Source: Toxoplasma gondii ME49 (lineage: Eukaryota; Apicomplexa; Conoidasida; Eucoccidiorida; Sarcocystidae). From it: a stretch of 64,000 bases of DNA. Positions within the stretch are counted from its first letter, which is position 1; each line of letters starts with the position of its first letter. Positions 10,922-21,349 of this stretch are shown here, piece by piece. A model generated the notes under the pieces. The model had not been told where the DNA came from. It searched no databases and was given only the letters and a program-made list of their open reading frames with translations. The stretch covers positions 5,889,174 to 5,953,173 of the forward strand of contig NC_031477.1 of the NCBI RefSeq assembly GCF_000006565.2, written 5' to 3'. Made by a program: the position numbers and the translations under genes.

Positions 10922-13897
10922 ATGACTCACTCCCGTCTGGGCACTTTGAAGCCCCCCTTTTTCCATCCTAACAGTCTGACGTGGATGTTCAGGTTTCGGC
11001 ACCTCCTGCTCAGTTTCGTTCTGGCTGTCGTCCTTGCCTTTGTTTCCCCGTCTTCTTGGGGGAGACACGGGTGGCCGTCTCGGTTTCGAAAGGCGTCGTC
11101 CAATCTTGCTCTGCTGGCTTTCTTGTTGTTTCTTGTCTCTGGCGAGAAGGAGGGAAGGATTCGCCTCTGTGTCTCTGGTGCGTTATCGCAGAGTGCATGC
11201 AAACACCCGTCCACATTCCTAACACTCAAGAGCCTCAAGCCTCTCTTCAAACGCACGTCCTGTACTGCTCATTGTCTTCCACTGAATTCACTTTCTAGTG
11301 CTCACTGTCTTTCTCATGGCTCACCTTCGTCCCGAACCCCCGCATACGCGAATGTGCCGTCCGTTTCTCTCTTACGAGAATCACGGGAGAGGGTTCCCGG
11401 CTTCAGCGTCCATCTGCAGAGCGGCAGTTTCCGTGGAGGTCATCCGCACGGTTATTGGTTTACCAGAAAGTGCCAGGTTACTTCCTGTAGTAGAATACAG
11501 GCACAACGGAGCTCAAGGTTCTCAGCCATAGCGCACGGGAGCTCTCCTAGCAGCACCCTTCCCAGTTCTCCACGATGCTCAAGCGCTTCACCTACCACCT
11601 CGCAATCGCTTCCAGCCTCCTTAGGCTCCACCCTGGACCTGCGTAGGCAGGGTGTGGCTGTAACGGCTGGCCCTGTATCATGTGAACGGACGGAGCTCGA
11701 AAGTACCGAAGAGTGCCATAATCCGTCTGACGACTTTGTCGGTCTCCACGGAATCATAGCCTGTGGCGGCGTCGGGTCACGGTTCGGAGCAGACATTCCG
11801 AAACAGTTTGTGTCACTCTTCCAAGGCCAAACAGCTGCTCAGATTTCCTTTCAAAAGCTCCGGAGGCACCTGATGCGATACGGGGCAAGCTCGTCAGCGG
11901 GAACCGAACGAAGACAGAGTCGACGAGAGACAGAGGAGAGGGACGAGGTAGTCCCCAGGCCGAAGAAGAGAGCACAGAGCTTCTTGGTGGCGGTTGTCGA
12001 TCGGGAGAGACGTACGGCAGTGATCAAGAGGCCTGCTGACGACGACGAAGAGCGCGAGCTCTACGAGGTGCCCTGTAGCCAAACTGCTGAAACCTGCACA
12101 GTCAACGAGCAGTGCATCGACGACTTCCATGACCATGACAAAGTTCAAGGAAACACCTCCAGAGGAGGGAGCAATTTGCAAAGGAGGAGACAAGTGGACA
12201 TTCTGTTTGCGCCTGTTGGCTCTGAGAGGTGTGAGTCGGTATGGCATGGGGTGAAGTGTCTCTGCTACTCCCTGCTCGCAACGGAGACAATGCGAAAACC
12301 CCGAGAGAATTCAACGCCACAGAGAAAGGCAGATACCAACCCAAGTCCACAGCCAGGAAAGCTTGACGAGGAAAGATGCACGTATGGCCAATCGACAGCC
12401 AGGCCCCGGTCGCTTTGTCGGGCTCTTACAAGTCTGAGGCGCTCCGTAGTGTCGGTGATCCGGTCGATTCTCCACTACGTCAGCCAGGGCAACAGCTACG
12501 TTGCTTCAAATAAAAGACAGACCACGTGCAGCGGTGCAAGTCAGAACGAAGATGGGCAACAGAGCGGACAAGTGGAAGAAACCATCCAGGTGGCGGCTGC
12601 CCAGGCGGACGAGGCGCGGCATTTGCTTCGTCGCCTTGCGGCACTAAACTGCGACAAGGATCTCGTCATGATTCATGACGCGGCAAGGCCATGCGTAAGA
12701 GAGGAGGACCTTGAGAATGTGACCGCAGACGCTGAGAGGTTTGGCGCGGCTCTTCTCGCGGTCCCGGCTGTTTCATCAGTCAAACTAGCCACCGCAGACC
12801 GGCGTGACTGTCCACCCCCCACTTCCTCGTGCTTCGTAAACGAGGCAAATGCCACTCGGCGAAAAGATCAAACGAGAGCAAATCGAGCCATTCCCACTGA
12901 CCATGAACACGTCTTTGTCCAGCGAACGGTTCCACGTCATCTGCTGTGGGAAGCTCAGACACCACAGGTAAGGATACCCGTTTCTTTCGCATGTAGAGGC
13001 TTAGCATGAACTGCCGACTGCTTTACCGTTTCTCTGGGCAAGGCGCCGACGCATGATTCACGACAGATGCTATACCTGCCGCTGAAAAGTGTGGATAGGT
13101 GTTGTCGTGTGTGCCCCGATAACAATTTTTTGACTAGACAGACGCACCGTGTAATGCACATTCTTTGGAAGCGTCTCTCTGTTCACATGCACACTCACAA
13201 GGCCCACACTGTTGGTAACAGCCGAGTAGCGGTGAAGGGAGACTAATAACCTTGCAAGCGACGAAAGTTAGTGATCTACGTGTTTGTTCCAATCGCTGCT
13301 ACTCGCATGTTCCAAGTATTACTGATCCTCGACACTAGGCCTTCGTTGTCTGCTCCTTGTCGCAATCTTCACTTAATAACTTTCTGGGTGCCGGTCACTG
13401 CGTTCACACAGGTAGTCCGACTGGACCTTTTGCTGCGGGGATATTGCGCCTTTTGGACGCAACTGGCGACGAAAAGTCACAGAAAGCAGAAGGAGCTGCA
13501 GAATGCAATGCGATATCAGTCGCATGCGACTGCCAATTGCACGCACCATGAGGCTACCAATGACGAACAAATCGGGGTAGAATCGAGATTGCCGAGCCGT
13601 GTCAATGTCACGCAGGAGTCGCCAGCTGAAATGCCTACTGTCACAGACGATACAGGGTTGCTCGAATATCTGTGGAGCGACGGAAAAGCAGTCGACATTC
13701 ATCCAGAGAGTGACTGTTCCAGTAACTACGCCCGCTCTAGTTTCGCGGCAGGACACACAAGAGGCCAGGAGGTAGTGAAAGTTAAAGTGCGAAGGGGTGA
13801 TTCGACTAACATAAAGATTACGTTCCCCTCCGACTACACCCTTGCACAGTTGATCCTTCAAGAACAAAACCGGGAAAGGCCTGTGCAGAGCAAATAG
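10922..13897 (+). CDS. ispD: 2-C-methyl-D-erythritol 4-phosphate cytidylyltransferase (IspD)
   Basis: IspD joins CTP and methylerythritol 4-phosphate in the MEP isoprenoid pathway, which apicomplexans run in the apicoplast. Exons 10922-12967 and 13412-13897 join in phase 0 (TPQ then VVRLDLL) and give 843 residues, against about 236 in E. coli. Family motifs appear in order: GGVGSRFGADIPKQF (CTP loop with Arg and Lys), a GSERCESVWHGV segment, DLVMIHDAARPCVR, VPRHLLWEAQTPQ, VTDDTGLLEYL and the terminal NIKITFPSDYTLAQLIL. The catalytic Arg and Lys positions known from the bacterial enzyme are all present. Long low-complexity insertions separate the motifs. The N-terminus carries a hydrophobic helix (MFRFRHLLLSFVLAVVLAF, in-frame ATG at 10985) followed by a Ser/Arg-rich stretch, as expected of a bipartite apicoplast leader. 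The first ATG is at 10922, but 10985 could be the true start. Confidence 0.93.
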
Positions 13898-15131
13898 TGT
13901 CATTTGTTGGTTTGAATTAGACACAGTCGGGCCAGTGATTAAACTGTTTTGTCTGCGGAGGTACCCTCAACAGTCTTGCACTCTGGGTAAAAGGTTATGA
14001 AAAATTGCATTGCGGTCGGGAATTGTCGCATCTGAAACCAAGTGGATGTGTGTATAGCAGTTTGTGTGCACGAACGTGTGTTGAGGCGCTTAGCAGTCTG
14101 TAATCACTCCTCGAATCGCTAGTCAAGCTGGCGACAGAAACCTTGCTTGGCAGACATGCTGGCCTTCACCAAGCAACACAGCAGTCTTACGTGCTCTCTC
14201 CCGCAGCAAGCGTAGAAATGCCTAGCTGGCAGGGTAGCAGCAAAAGCGAGTACCAACAGATGTACATAGACTGCGTAACAATGCATCAAGTTAAGCCAGA
14301 TGCATACCAGAACCCAGCAACACAAAATTCACTAAATTGACCCGAACACCGAATTGCGAACTTTCTTCTGGATGACAAACGTCATATCAGCACTACGGGT
14401 ACTTAAGTGCAAGCTTGGAAACGACAATTAGCTCATGCTCTCAACGATCTAGAATGGAATGGTTTCAGGTGAAGCGCTCCCGTTTTCTGGTATTGCCAGT
14501 AACGAGAACGTGTTTGCTACATATCAATATTTCTAAAATGTCGCCGCGCCGTGTCATGCGCGTCTACAACGAATACCTCCCAGATGACCTGTTTTGCCGT
14601 CTATGGCAACGCCGTGCGTTTGCATGTACGGTTTATGCAGACAGATGATGCTTCACGGGCACTAAATGTCCAAATCTACGGATGTCACGTGTCACAGCGC
14701 GACAGGGATTGACAACTAATCCACTATGTCCGTCTCTGTAGTCACAAGCAAGGGTATACAGGTCGCCGCTTCCACCTGCATTGAAAAGTTCACTTTCCTG
14801 TTTCAGCAAACACACACTCCACGTCAAAACACAAGAGAAAGGAATTGAAGTCATCACCTGTTATGTCTGGACTGCATAATGACGCTGTGTAAATATCGTT
14901 CGCAATGGGATTGTACACAATATGCTAGCAGAACCGGTCATCACGGTTAATCAGAGTGTACTATATGAACCCAGGGGCATGCAGCGGCCAGTCTACAGTT
15001 TCTTCATTCAAGGTTTGCATACCGCGAGGTATACGCAACACGAACACGCACGCTGACACAGCAATATCAACGCCTTCAATATCGCCGATAATGTAGACTA
15101 AGTAAAGATGCACGAGTTTTAACGCACACAT
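13898..15131. other. Gene-free interval between convergent genes
   Basis: This contains the 3' flanks of IspD and of the YbaY-like gene. Only short frames of 60 to 77 codons occur, on both strands, without protein-like patterns. I see nothing else in it. Confidence 0.5.
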
Positions 15132-15575
15132 TTAAACGTAACGCTTCAGCAAAAGATCGACACGATGACCGCTTTCTTCGGGAGAGGCGGTAAATCCATA
15201 ATGGGATGTTGTCAGATAATCGCCCCGGCGAATCCTATTCGCCGAAGTGGACTGCCACCCGACGTTTAGCCACGCCGACACAGTCACCGGTCCTCGATAC
15301 TCCACCGGTAAAGAAATTTTATACTCCATCGCGTGATTAGCATTATACGTGTTGGTGATTGGCTGCTGGACGGACACGAGCACAGTTGCTTCAGCATCAG
15401 CCCGAGTGGTGTCAGACAACTGAATAGTCAAAAAAGAGTCCTCAGGCAGCGAGTCTAGAGGCGGGAGCAAATCGATCCTCCCGCTCACAGACGCGGCACC
15501 AAGCACGGGCGAGAGACACGTCGCCGTGAACACGGAGACTGCCAAAAAGAGCAGAGCATATGCATAAGCCTTCAT
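15132..15575 (-). CDS. Small predicted secreted protein resembling YbaY/YscW family
   Basis: A single-exon frame of 147 residues. Residues 1-27 form a clear signal peptide (MKAYAYALLFLAVSVFTATC, small residues before an Ala-Ala cleavage region). The remainder is one compact beta-rich domain: SVSGRIDLLPP, then LPEDSFLTIQLSDTTRADAE, then a PVEYRGPVTVSAWLN strand and a final VDLLLKRYV strand. The pattern of a VxGxI strand, a Leu-Pro turn, a TIxLxDxxxADA block and a later Tyr-x-Val-x-Ala strand matches the bacterial YbaY outer-membrane lipoprotein / YscW type III secretion pilotin family (Pfam PF09619). I recognised this by eye, without an alignment score. No lipobox is evident, and two Cys occur only within the signal region. 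The role is unknown; secretory pathway entry is the only safe inference. It is isolated, with more than 1 kb free on each side. Confidence 0.7.
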   Translation of the reverse strand: MKAYAYALLFLAVSVFTATCLSPVLGAASVSGRIDLLPPLDSLPEDSFLTIQLSDTTRADAEATVLVSVQQPITNTYNANHAMEYKISLPVEYRGPVTVSAWLNVGWQSTSANRIRRGDYLTTSHYGFTASPEESGHRVDLLLKRYV

Positions 15576-17921
15576 TTTCGCTTTCTTACAACAGCCTTTA
15601 TAATGGGTTCACACATCCACTTCTTCAAGCTGAAAGAGACAAATGGGACCTAAAAATGCCTCCGAACCAATCCACGGGCAGCAGCTTTTCAATGTAGTTC
15701 GAACAGCTCGTGACGCGTCTCCGTTGAGCGATCCTGAACAAGCACAAGCTAAACTTTTCAGTGCAATGAACTGACACAAAAAGGTGGCAACTATTCTGCA
15801 GTTTCGCACGACAAAGGTGTTTCAAAAGTCGGCAACAAAGAAAACAGTTATCATCAAAAGCCGTTTAGGTAGTGAGACGTAATAAGGCGGCTAGTTGTTC
15901 GACCCCGCGGCCAACGTTAGAAGTTGGGGTGCCCCGTCGCTGAGGGAGAGCGCCGCTGGAAACGTTGTTTCGTTCTTTTAATAGCAATCGCATGCTCACA
16001 TTCAGAAGGTGTTTTGTGCCCGGGAAACAAAAAAAGAGATTTTACCAGTTAGCCGCGTGTTCATTCGTGACTTAAAGAAACGTGCACAGTAGGTGCACAA
16101 GTATTGCTGAGTAATTATATGTTTGCTGCGGGCACTCCGTCGCCCCGCAATTTTCGAAGATGTCACACGTGTGCCGCCTCTCCTGTCGCCCCGGGGTACA
16201 AAAGGGAGGAGCAAACTTTGGAATGGTAACGACGTGATGAAACAGACAGGAACTTGCTTTATGAACTCCAAAGAATAACTGCGAGCTGCTTGCTAGTACC
16301 CATATCTCACTTGGGCGCTGCAACGCAAGCATTCTATAAAAACTCTGGCTTTGATTCTCTTGGGTAGTTCGTGGTTGATCCGTTTTCTGCTGTTGTGTCT
16401 GAACAACTATCCGGGCTCTGTTATTGGCCGCCCTCTCTTCGTTCCGGCAAACTTGCACCGATGAATTCCAGTATCATATAGTCACAGCATTTGGCAACTA
16501 CCGTGTGTCTCGACGCAGAATGGATGGCGAGCTGTTCAACGACTAGTGAGATTCTCGTCATTTCGTTTCTACTGTAGCTGCAATGACCACGTGAAGGTGT
16601 GGGAAAATCTTGCCTGACGTCTGAGGCGGGGATTCTTGCTTATCAGCAATAACGCCGAAGCAGCGGACGATCCGCGCTCCGATAGTGTCGCCCCCACCCT
16701 GACAAACAGCATTATACGCACGGGACTCAAAAACTGTCCGCGAATTGGGAATCATGGACGTCTCTCTGCTCATGGCACCACAGTGGCAGGGCTGACAGTT
16801 CCTGAACAGCGGTAGTCTCACGTTCTTTGTCATTTGCACCTGTACCATTCATCAGGCACATTGGCTACCACGATAGAATCATGTCGCAAGCGGTTGCTGC
16901 TGCTTGACAAGGCGCCGAGCAGCTGCACACCACGCCGCTTTCTGCAAGAGGAAGTGCAAGGTACGGGGGATCCCGTGTTGAGGACAGCTTTAAGAAAGAG
17001 GCTGTTGCAGCTTGCAACATCCTAGATTCCAATGATGTTGCTCTTGCCTAACTAAATACGGAACGTGTACTAAAGTACTAAACTCACAAGGGAGTTCGTG
17101 AAGTGGAGTATGCCGTCTTTACACCGGTTTACAAGCCAGTCTACCTACCGGATACAAGGGAACATCCTCAGTGAATACACGTGCGGAACTGAAGTTACAC
17201 TATTTCTTCCCAGAGAGCTTTCACCTGTGTAAAAGGATACAGCGCATCCGCCCTGGTTGTTTAATCTCGGACTAAATGCCTCGCACCTTATAGTCATCAC
17301 ACGACAGTTTTGATCTATCAGGATCTCGGTTACCGTAGAACAGCGACAAAAGAACTTTCTCTTCAAGCCACTATATCAAGTCATCCACAGGACCATTAGC
17401 GCAACTGTCTTGACACACAAGTATATCATCTGCACCCAAGTTGTTCTGAGCCCATAACTGTATAGGAACAACGAACGTCACCAACACGCCATTTTCTTCC
17501 ACGTTGACAGTGGCACATTACTTCGATTAGCTCATCGTGTACATGGGTAACTGAAAAACTGAAGGTTGAGCACCATGTGCGTAAGTAAAAAAGGCCTCAT
17601 TCGCCGTAGTATTCCCTTGCCAATGTGTTGTCTCAAACGCATTGCTTGCCGCTCGAGCCAGAATCAGGCTGCTAAAGCAAACTATTGACTCTGTTCACTC
17701 ACTGGTGAACATTCGTCAAACTTGAAAAAGACTTTAGCAGCGCTGCGCACCAGCACAGATCCGCAGAGTTTATGTTTCAGCATATTTCGTGGGCGTATGA
17801 AAACACTAGGGTGACTATTGAAAGGGACACCCACAAGCAGTTTTGATACGGTGGCGGACAGGCAAAACTCCGCGGCCTTTTACGCCCGCACTCCTGATCA
17901 GTCGTGGGTGGATACTACACG
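15576..17921. promoter_or_regulatory. Upstream region of the YbaY-like gene and 3' flank of MED7
   Basis: These 2.35 kb lie between two - strand genes. The half next to 15576 should hold the promoter and 5' UTR of the YbaY-like gene. Frames of up to 128 codons (16072-16458, - strand) look random. No repeat or RNA gene was recognised. Confidence 0.35.
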
Positions 17922-18704
17922 TTAAGATTTCCCGTCGATAGGTTCAGCGACCTTGGATTTGGAAGAGCCTTTCCCAAGTTGCTGTTCTAGGAGAGACACA
18001 GAAGCGATAAGGCTTCGTTTCAGGCTCTCGGTTGCTTCTACGCGTTTCTCCAGCTGCCGACTTAGCCTTTCCAGAACTTCCTCCTCTGCCTGGAACGTGC
18101 GTAACCTGGTCAGAATGTGCAGCAGATTCTTGTGAAGTTTCACAATTTTTCTCCATTTATTCGCCTGTCCGCCCTCTCCCCCTCCGCGTGCAAGCACGTC
18201 TAGAAGCCCGAAGGATTCCTTTACATACATGCCGTAGAGCCGTTTGAATTCGTCTTTCAAATCAACTGGTTGCTTTCCCACCGCGGAGTCTAACCGGTCT
18301 CCATTCTCGGCACTGCCCACTGCCTGTTCACTGTCGACATACATGAGCGTATCCGAATCAAGAGTGGGTTCGTGATACGTTTCGCTGTATGTCGTCCCAA
18401 ACGCAGTCCAAAAGTCTTTCACCGGTTCTGGAGGAGGTCGACCTCCCCACCTCCAGGCGCTCAACAGGCCCTCCCGTCTACGCCTGCTCGCCTCTTCACA
18501 CGCAGCATCTTGAACTGGAAGTTCACATGTTGACGGACTGGGCTGTGCTGCTCCATTCAAACAGCCAGAATCTTTACTCAGTGTCTCCTCAGTAACAAAC
18601 TGCGGCACGGTCCCTGCAGGGGTGCCATATTCCAGAAAGAAGAACGGCGGCGGCGGGAAGCCAGAGGCGTATTGTTGCTGGATCGTTGAAGCGTTAGCAG
18701 CCAT
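17922..18704 (-). CDS. MED7: Mediator complex subunit MED7
   Basis: MED7 is the central connecting subunit of the Mediator middle module, which links transcription factors to RNA polymerase II in the nucleus. This single-exon 260-residue protein has the signature N-terminal motif FPPPPFFFLEYG (about residues 16-27). After a low-complexity linker comes LKDEFKRLYGMYVKESFGLL (about 147-166), corresponding to the MED7 helix that pairs with MED21, then KIVKLHKNLLHILTRLR (about 185-201) and a C-terminal coiled coil rich in Glu/Arg/Leu. Length and motif order fit the family, which is usually 210-240 residues. The insertion between the PPPP motif and the first helix contains WRWGGRPPPEPVKDFW, a second Pro-rich element. 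The start is the ATG at 18704. The next gene on this strand is Pol III RPC1, 2.6 kb upstream. Confidence 0.88.
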   Translation of the reverse strand: MAANASTIQQQYASGFPPPPFFFLEYGTPAGTVPQFVTEETLSKDSGCLNGAAQPSPSTCELPVQDAACEEASRRRREGLLSAWRWGGRPPPEPVKDFWTAFGTTYSETYHEPTLDSDTLMYVDSEQAVGSAENGDRLDSAVGKQPVDLKDEFKRLYGMYVKESFGLLDVLARGGGEGGQANKWRKIVKLHKNLLHILTRLRTFQAEEEVLERLSRQLEKRVEATESLKRSLIASVSLLEQQLGKGSSKSKVAEPIDGKS

Positions 18705-21349
18705 GAAGCAGACTGGCGGAAAAGAGAAGCTTTAAACTTCTTCTAGTTCCTTACACGCATATTCGATCTCCAAAGGAGTAGACAAGGGTTGAAATTTGTA
18801 CAGCGGCTGCGTCACGCCCCGTTGTGACAAGGCTCGCAGAAAAGGACGACAAAATCCCTGGTACCATTTCCAGAGGCCTAGTTTCCGCGCAGACTGTGTC
18901 ACTGGGATGCTGTAGTTCTGCTTCTGGCTACTTTCAAACGCTCACGCAAACTGGAAAAACATGCATTGGGACTGAGGACAAGGTGGACTGCATGCGGCTG
19001 TCTCGCGGTCCTCGAATCCGAATGCGCTGAATACCATGCGCTCGTAGTTCCTGTTTGTCCTGGAAAAAACAGTCCGAGTCGATTTAAACGACGTGCCACG
19101 TACGCCGCAGTCACGATCAATGAAGAATAAAGTGTGGGCGACGACCCAATGCGCAGGCCTTCTGGATAGAGACAATAGTGCCAACTCAGTCGCGCGGGGT
19201 GTCACACCTAGCTGGCCGAAAAGATTTCCTTCAGCACAAAGACGCACAGCAACATCTTTCCGCATTATTTTGCAAAAGGAAAATTTTTAGAGTGCTGTAT
19301 CACGGGTCTGGCCTCACCCACTTGCGCGGGCTACCGGGCTCCACCTGTGGCAGTTTCCACGCTACAGCTGGAATGACGAGACTTTTGCCGTCTTTCTCTG
19401 GCGTCAACGATGGTACACAACATACAAGAGGCGAACTGCTCTGCAAAAAGTGTCTATTGCTACTTCTATTTCCTGTACCCAACAACGCTCCAACCCTGTG
19501 TGTTTCTTATAGTGTTGTGATGGTGCCCCTCTGGCCCTTCTGCCGCCAGCTGACCAACGACACTAACAGGTAACAAAGCAACGTGGGTACTACCTTTGTC
19601 CTAGTTAACCTGAAGAGGGAACGAAGGTGATTCATTTAGGATACTCAGTTGTTTCTATGGCAGTAAGTACCCAATGAACCGTGTTTCAGTGGCAAGCGGG
19701 TTCCTTCCCGCAGACGGACGCATGGCAATGCGACAGTGCAAGAATTTGGCACTGAGAAAATGGTTTTGCGTGGCATCTTAAGATATTTGCTCGTCACCAG
19801 TTTGGAGACCTCAGAGAGCTGTATGGCGAAAACGCCTCGATGCAGTCTGTAGCGATAGGAGACAATATGTAGTCGCTAATATGAATGTGTTACAACAGTA
19901 TAACCAGCCATGAGATCTGGTCGAGAACGCACACAAAGTGCCACTTCGACGCATTTGAACGCAGGTGATGATGTGCAGCGTGCCGCCTTCATTGTGGGGC
20001 GGGGAGGAAATATCGCAAGATTTTGCCTACTGTCAGCTTCCCTCTCAAAACAGAACACTTTGCATAGCGCTATATAACAAAGACCTCCCGCACCCCAAAC
20101 AATTTCCATTAGCCGCCCAGGTCCAATGCTGATTGATCGTCCTCGTGAACGAAGACGAGTGTGCTCGAGCAATAACGAGCGCTCGAGTAGCTTTCTCGTT
20201 GCTGTCCAAAGCAGCGTCTGCAACGTGAGTTTACCACGGACGCTATGACTGTCTGTGGCCCTATTTTACATGCAGCACGATGTATGGTGCCTTGCAAAGC
20301 GGAAGACGAACCTAGTTGATGGCCTCTAGAGTGCACGGGGCCGAAAGCACGCGACTGATCTCTGGTGCTTCAGGTTACACAGCACAGCCGTAAGAGCGTT
20401 CTCCTATGTTCAAAAGTACCAAGGACCTGCGTCGAGAACAGCCTTCATGACATTTACCATTGGAACCTGTCAGAGACGTTAGCGGCAAGACCGCCTGCAA
20501 AATTTGCAGGATGATTCGTGATTGATGCCGAGGAGCAGCGAAATGTAAAAAAGTTCCATCTGTTGTTCTGAATGTTTCTCACACAATACAAACTGTCTGC
20601 AATTCACCTCCCTGCGTTAGTTCACGTTCACTCAAGACCGACTCAAGCTGCCGACTGAGAAGGTTCTCTGGAAACAGGCCTCTCAAAGTGATCTGATATC
20701 CCAGGAAATAACACGGGGCAGCGTTTGACGTACGGAGGAAAATATTTGCCGTTGACAAACTCATTGACTATAGAACAGTGGAGGGCAAAGCGATCCACAA
20801 AAAACTCGGAGCTTTAGCCTGAATCCCGGACCTGCTAAAAACCATGCAACGATTCATATCCTACACAGTATGCTTCTCGGGCAACCCGTACGCCGATAGC
20901 ACTCCACCGTAGTCGCTGGCTAAGGGCCTGAAGATAGAAGTACAAAGCAGCAACACAACGCAGTGACTAACACAGAAGAAAATATGTGGCTGCTATCTGG
21001 CGTACCATGACGACAGTACTGCCATGAGAACGTCTACGTCATGTTTTTTGAAGCCGATTTTCTCAACACGCTTGTAGATACGAGAAGAGCTAACAGACTC
21101 TGCCCTGCTATCGTATAGCACTGATGTTCTTTCCGGTTCTCTGTTCCAGTATACAGAGGCACCATCATTAATGGAACACTTCGTGCGATTCTGCGGTAAA
21201 CCCGATGCTGGCGACTTGATGCAAAAATTCTTCTTCAGCTATGTGCCATCTGGAATGACTACGGACGCTAGGGGGAAGTTACAGACCGATAGTAAGAGCG
21301 ATGCACGCTGTTATGTCAAAGGTGTCTCGTTTCAAATCATATGTGACAC
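18705..21349. other. MED7 upstream region and RPC1 3' flank
   Basis: 2.6 kb without a supportable gene. It must contain the MED7 promoter (near 18705) and the RPC1 3' UTR (near 21349). The longest frame (19178-19573, + strand, 131 codons) shows no domain and lacks the codon regularity of neighbouring exons. Confidence 0.4.
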
